A DNA stretch of 64,000 nucleotides, taken from Saprospirales bacterium (GTDB lineage Bacteria > Bacteroidota > Bacteroidia > Chitinophagales > JADIYW01). The translations under genes were made by a program, and so were the position numbers. The stretch lies in NCBI GenBank assembly GCA_016711605.1, contig JADJSS010000010.1, positions 54,594-118,593 on the forward strand, in the 5' to 3' direction. Positions 1 through 8,206 of the stretch are shown piece by piece. The notes below the pieces were generated by a model. The model worked only from the letters and a program-made list of their open reading frames with translations. It searched no databases and was not told the origin of the DNA. The first letter of the stretch is position 1; every line of letters begins with the position of its first letter.

Positions 1-509
1 TAGACTTCATGGTAAAAGACGTAATTGGCAGAAGCTGGCAATTAGGTACTATTCAGGTTGATTACAATTTACCGGAACGTTTTAAATTAGAATACATTGG
101 TGCTGATAACGAAAGACATCGTCCTGTTATGATTCACCGTGCTCCATTTGGTTCGGTAGAACGTTTTGTTGCGATTTTAATTGAGCATTGTGCTGGTAAT
201 TTTCCATTGTGGTTAGCGCCAAAACAAATTTCTATTTTGCCTATCAGCGATAAGTTTTTAGCATATGCAGAAACTGTTGCTGCAACATTAAAAGCAATAG
301 GATTTAAAGTACAATTAGATGAACGAGCTGAGAAAATTGGAAAGAAAATTAGAGATGCAGAAGTGATGAAAGTGCCTTATATGACAGTAATTGGTGAGAA
401 AGAAGTAGAAAATCAACAAATTTCTGTTAGAAAACATGGAAAAGGTGACCTTGGTGCTTTTACTATTGAAGATTTTGCTGTAATATTGCAAGAAGAATTA
501 AATAATTAA
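1..509 (+). CDS. thrS: Threonyl-tRNA synthetase, C-terminal part (5' end outside window)
   Basis: This enzyme charges tRNA-Thr with threonine in the cytoplasm. The open frame enters from the left edge of the window, so only about the last 168 residues are present. They hold the class II synthetase motif 3 region (HRAPFGSVERFVAILIEH), followed by the anticodon-binding domain (from about QISILPISDKFLAYAE onward, with the VPYMTVIGEKE and ISVRKHGKGDLG stretches typical of ThrS). The ATG at position 9 is internal and is not the real start. It opens the classical thrS-infC-rpmI-rplT cluster, but here a four-helix-bundle gene separates it from infC. Identification is from strong family resemblance. 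Confidence 0.96.
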   Translation, partial: DFMVKDVIGRSWQLGTIQVDYNLPERFKLEYIGADNERHRPVMIHRAPFGSVERFVAILIEHCAGNFPLWLAPKQISILPISDKFLAYAETVAATLKAIGFKVQLDERAEKIGKKIRDAEVMKVPYMTVIGEKEVENQQISVRKHGKGDLGAFTIEDFAVILQEELNN

Positions 510-521
510 CAGTAGATATAC

Positions 522-540
522 GTTATTTGTTATAAGTTAT
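522..540. repeat. Left arm of 19-bp perfect inverted repeat
   Basis: The sequence gttatttgttataagttat is the exact reverse complement of 941-959. The pair encloses the four-helix-bundle gene. Related AT-rich sequences built from ttataactt/aagttataa words recur between genes near 16.6, 26.4, 29.75, 31.05-31.16 and 46.95 kb. Confidence 0.85.
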
Positions 541-560
541 TAGGTTTGAAATAGATTATC

Positions 561-944
561 TTGGAAAATAAAATAACTACATTTGAAAGTTTAGATTGTT
601 GGAAAGTAGGTGCTGAATTGAGACAAGAAATCAGCAACCTAGTTAAAACATTTCCAATTGAAGAAAAATATAGATTAGTTGACCAAATGATTCGATGTTC
701 TAGAAGTGTAACTAACAATATTGCTGAAGGTTATGGAAGATTTCATTATTTAGATAATGCAAAGTTTTGTAGAAATAGTAGAGGATCTTTATTGGAATTA
801 CTGGATCATTTATTAATTGCACAAGAATCTGAATATATAACTATAGAACAATTAAATGAATATCGACAAAAAATAAATAAAAACAATGCACTTATAAATG
901 GCTATATTCGATATCTATTAAAAGCAAAAATTGAATCCATATAA
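561..944 (+). CDS. Four-helix bundle protein (23S rRNA IVS-protein family)
   Basis: This small all-helical protein of 127 residues belongs to the four-helix-bundle family first noticed in 23S rRNA intervening sequences and related to the Avd accessory protein of diversity-generating retroelements. No biochemical activity is established for most members. The family signature is visible in the middle: MIRCSRSVTNNIAEGYGR, then the FCRNSRGSLLELLDHL helix. The frame opens with TTG at 561, since no ATG is available in front of the conserved FESLDCWKVGAELRQEI helix. It interrupts the thrS-infC pair and is enclosed by a perfect 19-bp inverted repeat whose right arm overlaps the stop codon. That suggests it arrived as a unit. 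Family assignment is solid and mobility is inference. Confidence 0.88.
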   Translation: MENKITTFESLDCWKVGAELRQEISNLVKTFPIEEKYRLVDQMIRCSRSVTNNIAEGYGRFHYLDNAKFCRNSRGSLLELLDHLLIAQESEYITIEQLNEYRQKINKNNALINGYIRYLLKAKIESI

Positions 945-959
945 CTTATAACAAATAAC
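941..959. repeat. Right arm of 19-bp perfect inverted repeat
   Basis: The sequence ataacttataacaaataac is the exact reverse complement of 522-540. It overlaps the stop codon of the four-helix-bundle gene (942-944) and ends 20 bases before the start of infC. Confidence 0.85.
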
Positions 960-979
960 TTTTAACTTAAACAAACAGC

Positions 980-1525
980 TTGATACCTAAAAGACGACCA
1001 TTTATTCCGAAAAAAAGAGAAACGGAACACAGATTAAACAGAGATATTCGCGTGCCAGAAGTGCGCCTAGTTGGCGAAGAAATTGAGCCAGGCGTTTATA
1101 CAATTGAAGAAGCACTTCGTTTAGCCAAAGAACAAGAAGTTGACTTAGTAGAAATTTCGCCAAAAGCGGTACCACCAGTTTGCCGTTTAGTGGACTACAA
1201 CAAATTCTTGTACGACAAGAAAAAGAAAGACAAAGAAATTAAGGCAAAGCAGAAAAAAACGGAAGTTAAAGAAATTCGCTTTACGCCAAATACGGATGAT
1301 CATGATTTAGATTTTAAGAAAAAACACGCGCAGAAATTTTTGCAAGAAGGTTCTAAAGTAAAAATCTATGTACAATTCAAAGGTCGTGCAATACAATTTA
1401 AAGATCGTGGTGAATTAGTTTTATTACAATTTGCTGAAGCATTAAAAGAATACGGTTTGTTAGAAGCAATGCCAAACTTAGAAGGCAAAAAAATGATTGC
1501 TTATATTGCGCCGAAGAAAAAATAA
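980..1525 (+). CDS. infC: Translation initiation factor IF-3
   Basis: IF-3 binds the 30S subunit, prevents premature 50S joining and proofreads the start codon. The 181-residue protein shows the N-terminal domain (EHRLNRDIRVPEVRLVGEE), the VCRLVDYNKF stretch at its end, a lysine-rich helical linker, and the C-terminal domain (EIRFTPNTDDHDLDFKKKHAQ, then VKIYVQFKGRAIQF). The start is a non-ATG codon: TTG at 980 is the only standard start between the in-frame stop at 968 and the conserved N-terminus. Non-AUG starts of infC are known to serve autoregulation in Escherichia coli; the same here is inference. It is followed by a strong hairpin terminator, so unlike the usual arrangement it is not co-transcribed with rpmI, which lies 5 kb downstream. 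Confidence 0.97.
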   Translation: MIPKRRPFIPKKRETEHRLNRDIRVPEVRLVGEEIEPGVYTIEEALRLAKEQEVDLVEISPKAVPPVCRLVDYNKFLYDKKKKDKEIKAKQKKTEVKEIRFTPNTDDHDLDFKKKHAQKFLQEGSKVKIYVQFKGRAIQFKDRGELVLLQFAEALKEYGLLEAMPNLEGKKMIAYIAPKKK

Positions 1526-1544
1526 TTTTTATTATTTAAAATAT

Positions 1545-1584
1545 AAAGGTCGAAAGCATTTTGAATGCTTTCGACCTTTTCTTT
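1545..1584. terminator. Intrinsic terminator after infC (probably bidirectional)
   Basis: Perfect 16-bp stem (1545-1560 with 1564-1579), three-base loop TTG, followed by a T-rich run. It lies between the convergent ends of infC and the T9SS gene and can serve both. Confidence 0.85.
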
Positions 1585-1588
1585 AGAT

Positions 1589-1621
1589 AGACCTTCAAGG
1601 TTTTTAAAACCTTGAAGGTCT
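1589..1621. repeat. 33-bp palindromic repeat, copy 1
   Basis: The arms agaccttcaaggttt and the complementary aaaccttgaaggtct form an almost perfect hairpin. A second copy lies at 6402-6434. The copies differ by a C/G swap in one arm that is matched by the reciprocal swap in the other arm, so the pairing is kept. The two copies bracket the block between infC and rpmI. Confidence 0.8.
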
Positions 1622-1625
1622 TCAA

Positions 1626-4600
1626 CTACTGAACTACTACTTTACCATTCGCAACTGTTTCATCGCTTTGCATTATTTTAAACAAATACATTCCGTTGGT
1701 TAAATCTTCTCTGTAAATATCAAAAGTGTTATTGTTGGTTGATGAAATGGTTTTGATCAATTGACCTTGTATATTCATCAGCAACAAAACAGGATTTTTG
1801 AGTTCATTCGATTCAACAATGATTTGTGTTTTATCTCTAAATGGATTTGGAAAAACTTTTACTTCTTTTACATTATACTTCGAATTTTTTATCGTGTTGA
1901 TTAATTGAACCGTAACAAAATTTTGTCCAATGGTGTGAAAAGTTCTGTTCGTAATAATTGGTGCATTGTAATCAAAATAAATTCCAGCACTGTTATAAAT
2001 TTTTGTGCCAATTGGATTGTTTAGTTTTTGCTGGATTTTGAATTTTACAAAACCATGCGATTTCGGTTCATTGCGAAAACTATCTACCAACAAAATATTG
2101 TCAAACACAAACTGCACTACATTGCTGTCTGTTCGCTGAAACTGATACGCATGTGAAGCAACACCAAGCTGAATACTATTAATATCTAATGTTGATGCAA
2201 TGGTATCTACGACAACCACTCTAAATGCTGTGTCGTTTCCTGTATTTTGGAAATTAATTTGATAATCTATTTGTGTATTTTTTTCGATATAATGTTGCGC
2301 TGCATAACCAACAGGCGATGCTACTTTATCATTCGGATCGTACGAACCTGTTATTACATTACAACTTACAGCTCTAAATGGTTCGCCATCATAATTTGGG
2401 AACTGCGTAAAATAACCAGTTGAAAAATTCAGTGCTGGATTTGGCCTGCAACCTTCAATTGCTGCTGTTGCAAATTTATCACCATAACTTGGTGGCAAGG
2501 CATCTTCTTGTTCAGCAATTATACGATACGTATGTCCAGAATCTGCAGGCATTTTTTCAATAATAGTTCCATTGCGTGGCAATTGATAATTGCGATTAAT
2601 GCGCATTACCTGATCTTCAATTACGATATACTTTTTTATTTGTTGCATATTTCCACCACGATTTTCGAACTTTAATTCTACACTATCACCAAGACATTGC
2701 GCAGATGCTACAATATATGAACCTGTATAATTTGGTGTAGTGCAAATAGTGTCTGGATAGATATGCGCTTCGGTGCATAAGGTTTGACCTAATTGTACTA
2801 CGCCAACTCTTGGCGTTGCAACAAAAGAAAAATTACCGCAAGTTAAAAAATCCAAATTACCAATATTAAAACGGTAAGTATGATTTGGTAATGTTGTATA
2901 TGGAATGCTTGCTGAATTAAAATCTAATAAACTATCTAATTTTATAGTGATATAGGTATTGGCTGATAAGATGGTACCGTTGTTGCAATAATTTACGGAA
3001 TATGTTTGTGGTCGTCCTATGCGAAATGGTGTTGTCGTTGAAATGTTTAAAGTGTTGGATGGACAAAGAAATTGTGGCTTTAGTGATAAAATGACATTTG
3101 ATATTGTATCTGAATTATAAGGTACATATACTCTTTCTTTTGAACAACTATAAATTCTATAATAAGGATAGTTTATATTTTCTCTAAGTTTTATTTCATG
3201 AAAACCAGTATCATAAGCATTATAGCTAAATTTATAATATCCATTAGAATCTGAACTAATAAAATTTAATGCTCCTTCGTATTCATCAGTAACAGTCATA
3301 TATTTTATTTTTTTGTCTAATGTGTCTTTAATACAGTTATCGTTAAAGTCGGCAAAAACATTTCCTTCTATAACAAAATTATCTATATTATAATCTGATT
3401 GACTATTACAGACTTTTTTTATAAACAACAGGGTCTTATTATACACTATACAATCTGAACAAAAAGGTATATTACAACATGAACCCAAATAATCTAAGAA
3501 TGATATATTCCCAAATACATAGATACAAGAATCATTTTTTTCGCTTGCATAACTCATAATACTTGCAGTTGCGTCTCTAAGAATTCCTTTGTACGCAAAT
3601 TTAAATCTATCTTGTATAATAGTATGAGTATATTTTTTTAATAATGGACTTGTATTAAATAACATTATATCATTTGTAAAACCAGGTTGATAAATAACCA
3701 TATCATTATTTGCAGTTAAGATTTTTTCTAAATCATAATATGGCTCGTTTGCATAATATCTTGGAAATTGTATATATGGATACTTATTCGTATTCTGATT
3801 TTTTTTTACATACATTTCAGCATAACCACTTGGCGGTCTTAATAATTGCAAAGTTGCATATCATTATTGTACTTTTTAAACGTTAAGCTATCATGTTGAT
3901 AAGTTGCATCATTTGTAAGAACAATAATTGTGTCATTGTTTATAAATGTAAAAGTTTGATAGTTTGTTTTTGATTTAAATAAGCTATCACTATGCAATAA
4001 ATTACCGTTATTATTTACCATCAATAATCTTAGAGTATAAGTAGAATCTAAATTATTATAGTCAGATTTAGTAAATATGGTATTATTATTTGATGTAACG
4101 TTTACATTTCTCACATTATATCTGTCATTATAAGATTGATTATACATTATGTGACTAGATAAAGAATCATAATATACAGTACTTGCAGAAAAGTTTGCCT
4201 GCTCTTTAATTTTACAAATTTTGAAGTATTGTTTTGTTATAATTTCATAATATGGAAAACCTTGTTCACTAATTATAGAATCATTCACAAATGACACAGT
4301 AAATTCATTATTTGACGATTCAATTATATTGTAATAATAATAAAGTTTGGCGTAGTAAAGTGCAATGTCAACTTTTTCGTAGTGATAAAAAAACCCAATT
4401 TTTATTTTCTTTTCAATTTGTCCTTGTAAATTACGTTTAGTGAAAAATATGTTTAATTTTTCACTAATATCATAACCATAAACATTAGCATACCTTCTAA
4501 ATCCTATATTGCCATTTTGCGCTTCAACATTATAAAAAAAATCACCTTTCTTTAATGAATTTAATACCATTGTAAAAGAATCTTCATCTACAATTTTTAA

Positions 4601-4678
4601 GTCTTGTCCATAACTTTCTCCAATCAATGTGAGCGCGAAACAAAAGGTTATTATGCATTTTACAATATTCTTCTTCAT
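1626..4678 (-). CDS. T9SS type A sorting-domain secreted protein (apparent frameshift near 3846)
   Basis: This is a secreted surface or extracellular protein of about 1020 residues. It is split into an N-terminal frame (3839-4678, signal peptide KCIITFCFALTLIGESYGQ) and a C-terminal frame (1626-3851). The two overlap by 13 bases. Adding one T to a TTT run near 3846 joins them without a stop, so one gene is far more likely than two. The middle is a beta-rich region of unknown function. Residues around GSYDPNDKVASPVGY followed by IDYQINFQNTGNDTAFRV are the repeat domain often found next to T9SS signals (DUF11/DUF7619-like). The last 75 residues (KVFPNPFRDKTQI ... GMYLFKI) are a type A sorting domain. 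It is convergent with infC and unrelated to the translation cluster around it. Confidence 0.8.
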
Positions 4679-4805
4679 ACCTATAAATTTAGTTGTTTTT
4701 TATAATATTTACGTTTACTATTCAAATGTCTGCATTGTTTTGCATACTATATATTACATATTTTTGGCATTGTTGGGTATTTTTAGAATTTTTATAGTAT
4801 ATTTA

Positions 4806-4985
4806 GTATCACAGAGAACACAAAGAATGCACAGAGGTACACGGAGACTTCGACAAGCTCAGTCTGACATTCGATAAATTCGGTCTGACAATTAGGCAAG
4901 TTGACTATGAAAAACTCAGTCTGACAGCGATAGAACTTGAAAACTCCGTGCAACTCCGTGTAATCTCTGTGCAACTCTGTGATAC
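4806..4985. repeat. MITE-like 180-bp intergenic element (CACAGAG inverted ends)
   Basis: The ends gtatcacagag (4806-4816) and ctctgtgatac (4975-4985) are perfect inverted repeats. The similarity continues imperfectly inward for about 40 bases on each side (CACAGAG/ACACGGAG words). The interior carries the dispersed word acttcgacaagctcagtctgaca (4847-4869) and variants of its second half. A copy with the same gtatcacagag end lies at 60540. No coding sequence is seen here. It fills most of the gap between the T9SS gene and the 454-residue gene. Confidence 0.65.
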
Positions 4986-4999
4986 AAAAATAGTAATGT

Positions 5000-6364
5000 A
5001 TGTACCATTCAAAATTGTTGGAAATATTCAGAAAATTAAATACCGAAGAAATCCGGAAATTGAAGAAATTTGTGGTTTCACCTTACTTTTTTCAACATGA
5101 TGATGTTATAAAGTTGTACGAATTTCTTTTTTCCAAAAAATATTTATCAGAAAACAATACCAATCGAACTAAAATATTTACTGCTTTGTATGGAAATATT
5201 GCTTACGATGATGCGCGTTTGCGTTACATCACTTCATTAGCGTTAGATGTGTTGGAACAGTTTTTTCAAACAGAAAAAAACAATCAAAATGAAGTACAGA
5301 ATTTATTGTCTATTTCTAAAACCTTGCATGAAAAACAGCTGAACCATCAAGCAGCTAATTTTTTACAAAAAGCTGTTTCATTGCATCAAACAAAACCAAC
5401 ACAAAATGCAGCACACTGGCAACAACAATTACATTTAGAAGAAGAACTTTTCAAACAATCGAATCAGCAAAGCAGAAGCAAAGAAAATAATCTGCAAAAC
5501 ATACTTTCTACATTAGATCAGTACTACATTACGCAGTTGCTAAAATATGCTTGTATTGCCATTTCGTATCAACAAATCATCAAACATGATTATCAATATT
5601 TATTATTGCAAAACGTTTTAGAACTTGCCCAAAAAGACGCATCCATTTTAAATGAAACGTCTATCATTTATTATAAAATCTATCAAATTTATACCACAAC
5701 AGAAACACATTATTTTGATGAGATTTTACATTTGTTGCCGAAACATGCGCGCTATTTTTCGTTAGATGAATTGAAAGATATTTACTTGTTGATTATCAAT
5801 TTTGGCATCAAGCAATTGAATTCCGGAAATAAATTATTTGCACAGAAATTGTACAGCATTTATCAAAGTGGTTTGCAAAATAAGGTGTTTATCGAAAATG
5901 AAAATATCAGCAGATTTACGTTTACGAATATTGTTTTTACTGGTTTGCAAACAGGCGATTTTGATGGTGTGTTTTTGTTTATTAAAAATCATGAAAAATA
6001 TCTACCAGAAAATTTCAGAAAAAGCACGGTTGGTTTTAATAAAGCACGTTATCATTATTTTTTGAAAGAATATAAAAAGTCGCTTCAATATTTAACCGAT
6101 TACGAATACAACGATATTTTGCAAAATTTGGCAGTAAAAAATATGCAGTTGAAAATTTATGTAGAAACACAAGAATGGGAAATTTTGGATGCATTTTTGA
6201 ATACATTTAGTGTGTTTTTACATCGACAAAAAGGTTTAGGTTATCATCAATTAAATTATAAAAACACGATTAAATATGCACGTCGTTTAGCTGAAGTAAA
6301 TGCTTCTTCCAAAAAAATAAAAAAATCGTTAGCAGACGAAATAGAAGCAGAAAAAATATTTTAG
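5000..6364 (+). CDS. Uncharacterised helical protein, 454 residues
   Basis: I do not recognise a named family. The protein is predicted to be almost entirely alpha-helical, with no signal peptide, so it is probably cytoplasmic. The N-terminus (LLEIFRKLNTEEIRKLKKFV, then SPYFFQHDDVIKLYEFLF) resembles the N-terminus of the 526-residue protein at 42.8 kb (SLDKSEKRYFKLYFSGD). Both then run through helical repeats that look TPR-like in spacing but lack a clean TPR consensus. It is lysine-rich at the C-terminus. It sits alone on the plus strand inside the block inserted between infC and rpmI. The ATG at 5000 is the first start after the repeat element. Confidence 0.7.
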   Translation: MYHSKLLEIFRKLNTEEIRKLKKFVVSPYFFQHDDVIKLYEFLFSKKYLSENNTNRTKIFTALYGNIAYDDARLRYITSLALDVLEQFFQTEKNNQNEVQNLLSISKTLHEKQLNHQAANFLQKAVSLHQTKPTQNAAHWQQQLHLEEELFKQSNQQSRSKENNLQNILSTLDQYYITQLLKYACIAISYQQIIKHDYQYLLLQNVLELAQKDASILNETSIIYYKIYQIYTTTETHYFDEILHLLPKHARYFSLDELKDIYLLIINFGIKQLNSGNKLFAQKLYSIYQSGLQNKVFIENENISRFTFTNIVFTGLQTGDFDGVFLFIKNHEKYLPENFRKSTVGFNKARYHYFLKEYKKSLQYLTDYEYNDILQNLAVKNMQLKIYVETQEWEILDAFLNTFSVFLHRQKGLGYHQLNYKNTIKYARRLAEVNASSKKIKKSLADEIEAEKIF

Positions 6365-6401
6365 ATAAAGTTTGGTTCTTGGAAAGGTTAAAATAGTTTA
6401 C

Positions 6402-6434
6402 AGACCTTGAAGGTTTTAAAAACCTTCAAGGTCT
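6402..6434. repeat. 33-bp palindromic repeat, copy 2
   Basis: Hairpin partner of the repeat at 1589-1621: agaccttgaaggtttt followed by the complementary aaaaccttcaaggtct arm. It lies 38 bases after the stop of the 454-residue gene and marks the right edge of the inserted block. It could also act as a terminator-like hairpin. Confidence 0.8.
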
Positions 6435-6505
6435 AAAACCAGAAAAAATTAACACAAAACAAACATTAATTCATTTTTACATTATCAAATTTTCAAATTA
6501 AATTG

Positions 6506-6513
6506 TATCTTTG
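6506..6513 (+). promoter_or_regulatory. Bacteroidota -7 promoter element for rpmI-rplT
   Basis: TATCTTTG matches TAnnTTTG, 43 bases before the rpmI ATG. The ribosomal pair thus seems to have its own promoter now that it is separated from infC. Confidence 0.6.
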
Positions 6514-6555
6514 CACCCTATTTTCAATAAGGAATAGACTTAAATATTAGATTTT

Positions 6556-6753
6556 ATGCCAAAAATGAAGACCAACTCAAGCGCAAAAAAGCGTTTTAAA
6601 GTTACAGGAAGTGGTAAAATTAAATGCGGACAAGCATATAAACGTCATATTTTAACTAAAAAAACGACGAAACAAAAACGTAATTTAACTGGTACAACCA
6701 TCGTTAAAAAATGTGACGAAGGTAATATCAAGGCGTTGTTGTGCATGAACTAG
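6556..6753 (+). CDS. rpmI: 50S ribosomal protein L35
   Basis: Small basic protein of the large ribosomal subunit, 65 residues, the usual length. The family start MPKMKTNSSAKKRFKVTGSG and the ending around TTIVKKCDEGNIKALLCMN fit L35. It is followed directly by a dispersed repeat that begins at the base after the stop codon, and then by rplT. A promoter element lies in front, while infC is 5 kb away. Confidence 0.97.
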   Translation: MPKMKTNSSAKKRFKVTGSGKIKCGQAYKRHILTKKTTKQKRNLTGTTIVKKCDEGNIKALLCMN

Positions 6754-6787
6754 ACTTCGACAAGACTTCGATAAACTCAGTCTGACA
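6754..6787. repeat. Dispersed short repeat (CTTCGACAAG...CTCAGTCTGACA family)
   Basis: It carries the acttcgacaag and ctcagtctgaca words also seen at 4847-4869 and, more degenerate, at 4877-4925. It starts at the base after the rpmI stop codon and lies between two co-transcribed ribosomal genes. Confidence 0.65.
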
Positions 6788-6852
6788 AAATAAACGACAT
6801 AAGGCAAGGCATCGCCGATGGTCATATTGTTCACTATTAAAAATATAAAGCT

Positions 6853-7197
6853 ATGCCACGTTCAGTCAATTCAGTCGCTGCCAAAGACAGAAAAAAGAAA
6901 ATTTACAAACTTGCCAAAGGTTATTTTGGAAGAAGAAAAAACGTATGGTCTGTAACTAAAAATGCCGTTGAAAAAGGGTTAGGTTACGCATTTGTTGGTA
7001 GAAAATTAAAGAAAAGAGATTTCAGAAGTTTATGGATTGTACGTATCAACGCAGCAGTTCGTCCACACGGATTATCTTATTCTAAATTCATTAAAAAATT
7101 ATCAGACGCGAATATCACTATCAACCGTAAGGTTTTAGCTGATTTAGCCATGAATGATGCAAAAGCATTTGATGCAATTGTTAATCAGGTAAAATAA
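6853..7197 (+). CDS. rplT: 50S ribosomal protein L20
   Basis: RNA-binding protein needed early in large-subunit assembly, 114 residues, normal length. The conserved start MPRSVNSVAAKDRKKKIYKLAKGYFGRRKN (described in two parts: MPRSVNSVAAKDRKKK, then AKGYFGRRKN) and the SLWIVRINAAVRPHGLSYS stretch are diagnostic. It is co-oriented with rpmI about 100 bases upstream. In other bacteria L20 represses this operon through its own mRNA; no such structure was identified here. An intrinsic terminator follows. Confidence 0.97.
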   Translation: MPRSVNSVAAKDRKKKIYKLAKGYFGRRKNVWSVTKNAVEKGLGYAFVGRKLKKRDFRSLWIVRINAAVRPHGLSYSKFIKKLSDANITINRKVLADLAMNDAKAFDAIVNQVK

Positions 7198-7220
7198 TTT
7201 TATTAATTAGTATGTTTAAG

Positions 7221-7246
7221 TCTCGACTTCGGTCGAGATTTTTTTG
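7221..7246 (+). terminator. Intrinsic terminator after rplT
   Basis: Stem tctcgac/gtcgaga with a TTCG tetraloop, followed by eight T residues. It lies 24 bases after the rplT stop. Confidence 0.9.
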
Positions 7247-7316
7247 TGATAAATTGAAATACAAAGGAAACTTAACATAATTCGTTAAGTATAATAATAC
7301 GGAACATTTTTCTCTC

Positions 7317-7483
7317 TTACTTTTTGATGCCAAAAAGTAAGCAAAAAGCATTTGTGAAAAGCAAGGCAATTTTTAATCTATTTTTCCTACGGAAAAGATT
7401 AAAACCGAAGCTAAAATCAAAAAGCAAACGCTTTTAAGCCATTCTCTTTTTGATTTTACTTCTATTGCTGTGCTTTTCACAAA
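7317..7483. repeat. Multi-hairpin intergenic element
   Basis: This stretch of the 500-base gap after rplT has no credible gene but strong nested symmetry. A first hairpin pairs 7317-7326 with 7331-7340 (10 bp, loop ATGC). A 12-bp outer stem pairs 7351-7362 with 7472-7483. It encloses one hairpin of 7371-7378/7397-7404 extended by 7382-7387/7391-7396, and another of 7413-7424/7446-7457 (12 bp, perfect). The result is a three-way junction. It is probably a dispersed structured repeat or MITE relic; a structured RNA is the alternative. Confidence 0.6.
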
Positions 7484-7687
7484 CCTAACTCTTTTGCGGT
7501 TCGAAATTTTCATCTTTGTTTGTATTATTTTTTCGAATTTTGTTTTGATATATGCACCATTTAAATAGAATTAAATTAAACCAAACTTAGTTTACTTTTT
7601 TCTCTTTTTAGAATTTCGCATTAGTTTTTTTTGTGTCAATAGTGGTTTATTATTACTCAAATTTTACTGTGATATAATTTTTGGACT

Positions 7688-7695
7688 TATTTTTG
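7688..7695 (+). promoter_or_regulatory. Bacteroidota -7 promoter element
   Basis: TATTTTTG fits TAnnTTTG, 14 bases before the ATG of the thioredoxin-like gene. Confidence 0.55.
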
Positions 7696-7708
7696 TAGAT
7701 TAGTGTTC

Positions 7709-8200
7709 ATGAAGAAAATTGGCATTAGTTTTTTTATCATTTTTGCTGTTGTATTTGGTACAATAGCAAAAGAAAACAAGCCGATTTTATTTCCAACTTT
7801 TTCTCTTCTGAAAATGGATAGCGTCAGTTATTTGACTAATAAAGACATCAAAGATAGCGTCAACACTGTTTTCGTTAACTTCAGTCCTACTTGCGATCAT
7901 TGTCAACGAACCATCAGAAATATTTTAGACAATATCAGTAAATTCAATAACACACAATTTGTATTAAGTTCGTTTGATGAATTTGGATTGGTACAGAAAT
8001 TTTATTTTGAATATGGTTTAAATTCATTTTCTACTGTTTTTATTGGACAAGAATATGATTTCCAACTAACCAAACAATTACAATTTTCCAGTTTTCCTTG
8101 TTTAGTAATTTTTGATGCGAATAAAAAATGGATAAAAAAACTGGAACAAGAAACAACTGCGAAAACCTTACTGAAAGTGTTGAAGATAAAAGAGAAATAG
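7709..8200 (+). CDS. Thioredoxin-like periplasmic protein (CxxC)
   Basis: Exported thioredoxin-fold protein of about 163 residues. A signal peptide (KKIGISFFIIFAVVFGTIAK) is followed by a thioredoxin-like core whose active-site motif is CDHC in NFSPTCDHCQRTI. The later stretch SSFPCLVIFDANKKW corresponds to the cis-Pro region, though the expected P is shifted. I infer a TlpA/ResA-like thiol-disulfide or scaffolding role in the periplasm; the substrate is unknown. The ATG at 7709 is preferred to a GTG six bases earlier. It is convergent with the tolC gene seven bases downstream. Confidence 0.75.
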   Translation: MKKIGISFFIIFAVVFGTIAKENKPILFPTFSLLKMDSVSYLTNKDIKDSVNTVFVNFSPTCDHCQRTIRNILDNISKFNNTQFVLSSFDEFGLVQKFYFEYGLNSFSTVFIGQEYDFQLTKQLQFSSFPCLVIFDANKKWIKKLEQETTAKTLLKVLKIKEK

Positions 8201-8206
8201 CATCTA

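Noticed and set aside
561..944. Diversity-generating retroelement accessory gene (avd)
   Set aside because: The fold family is related, but no reverse transcriptase, template repeat or variable repeat is nearby.
4629..4974. Short open frames on both strands in the 4.6-5.0 kb gap
   Set aside because: They are made of inverted-repeat DNA (CACAGAG and CAGTCTGACA words) and have no protein-like composition.
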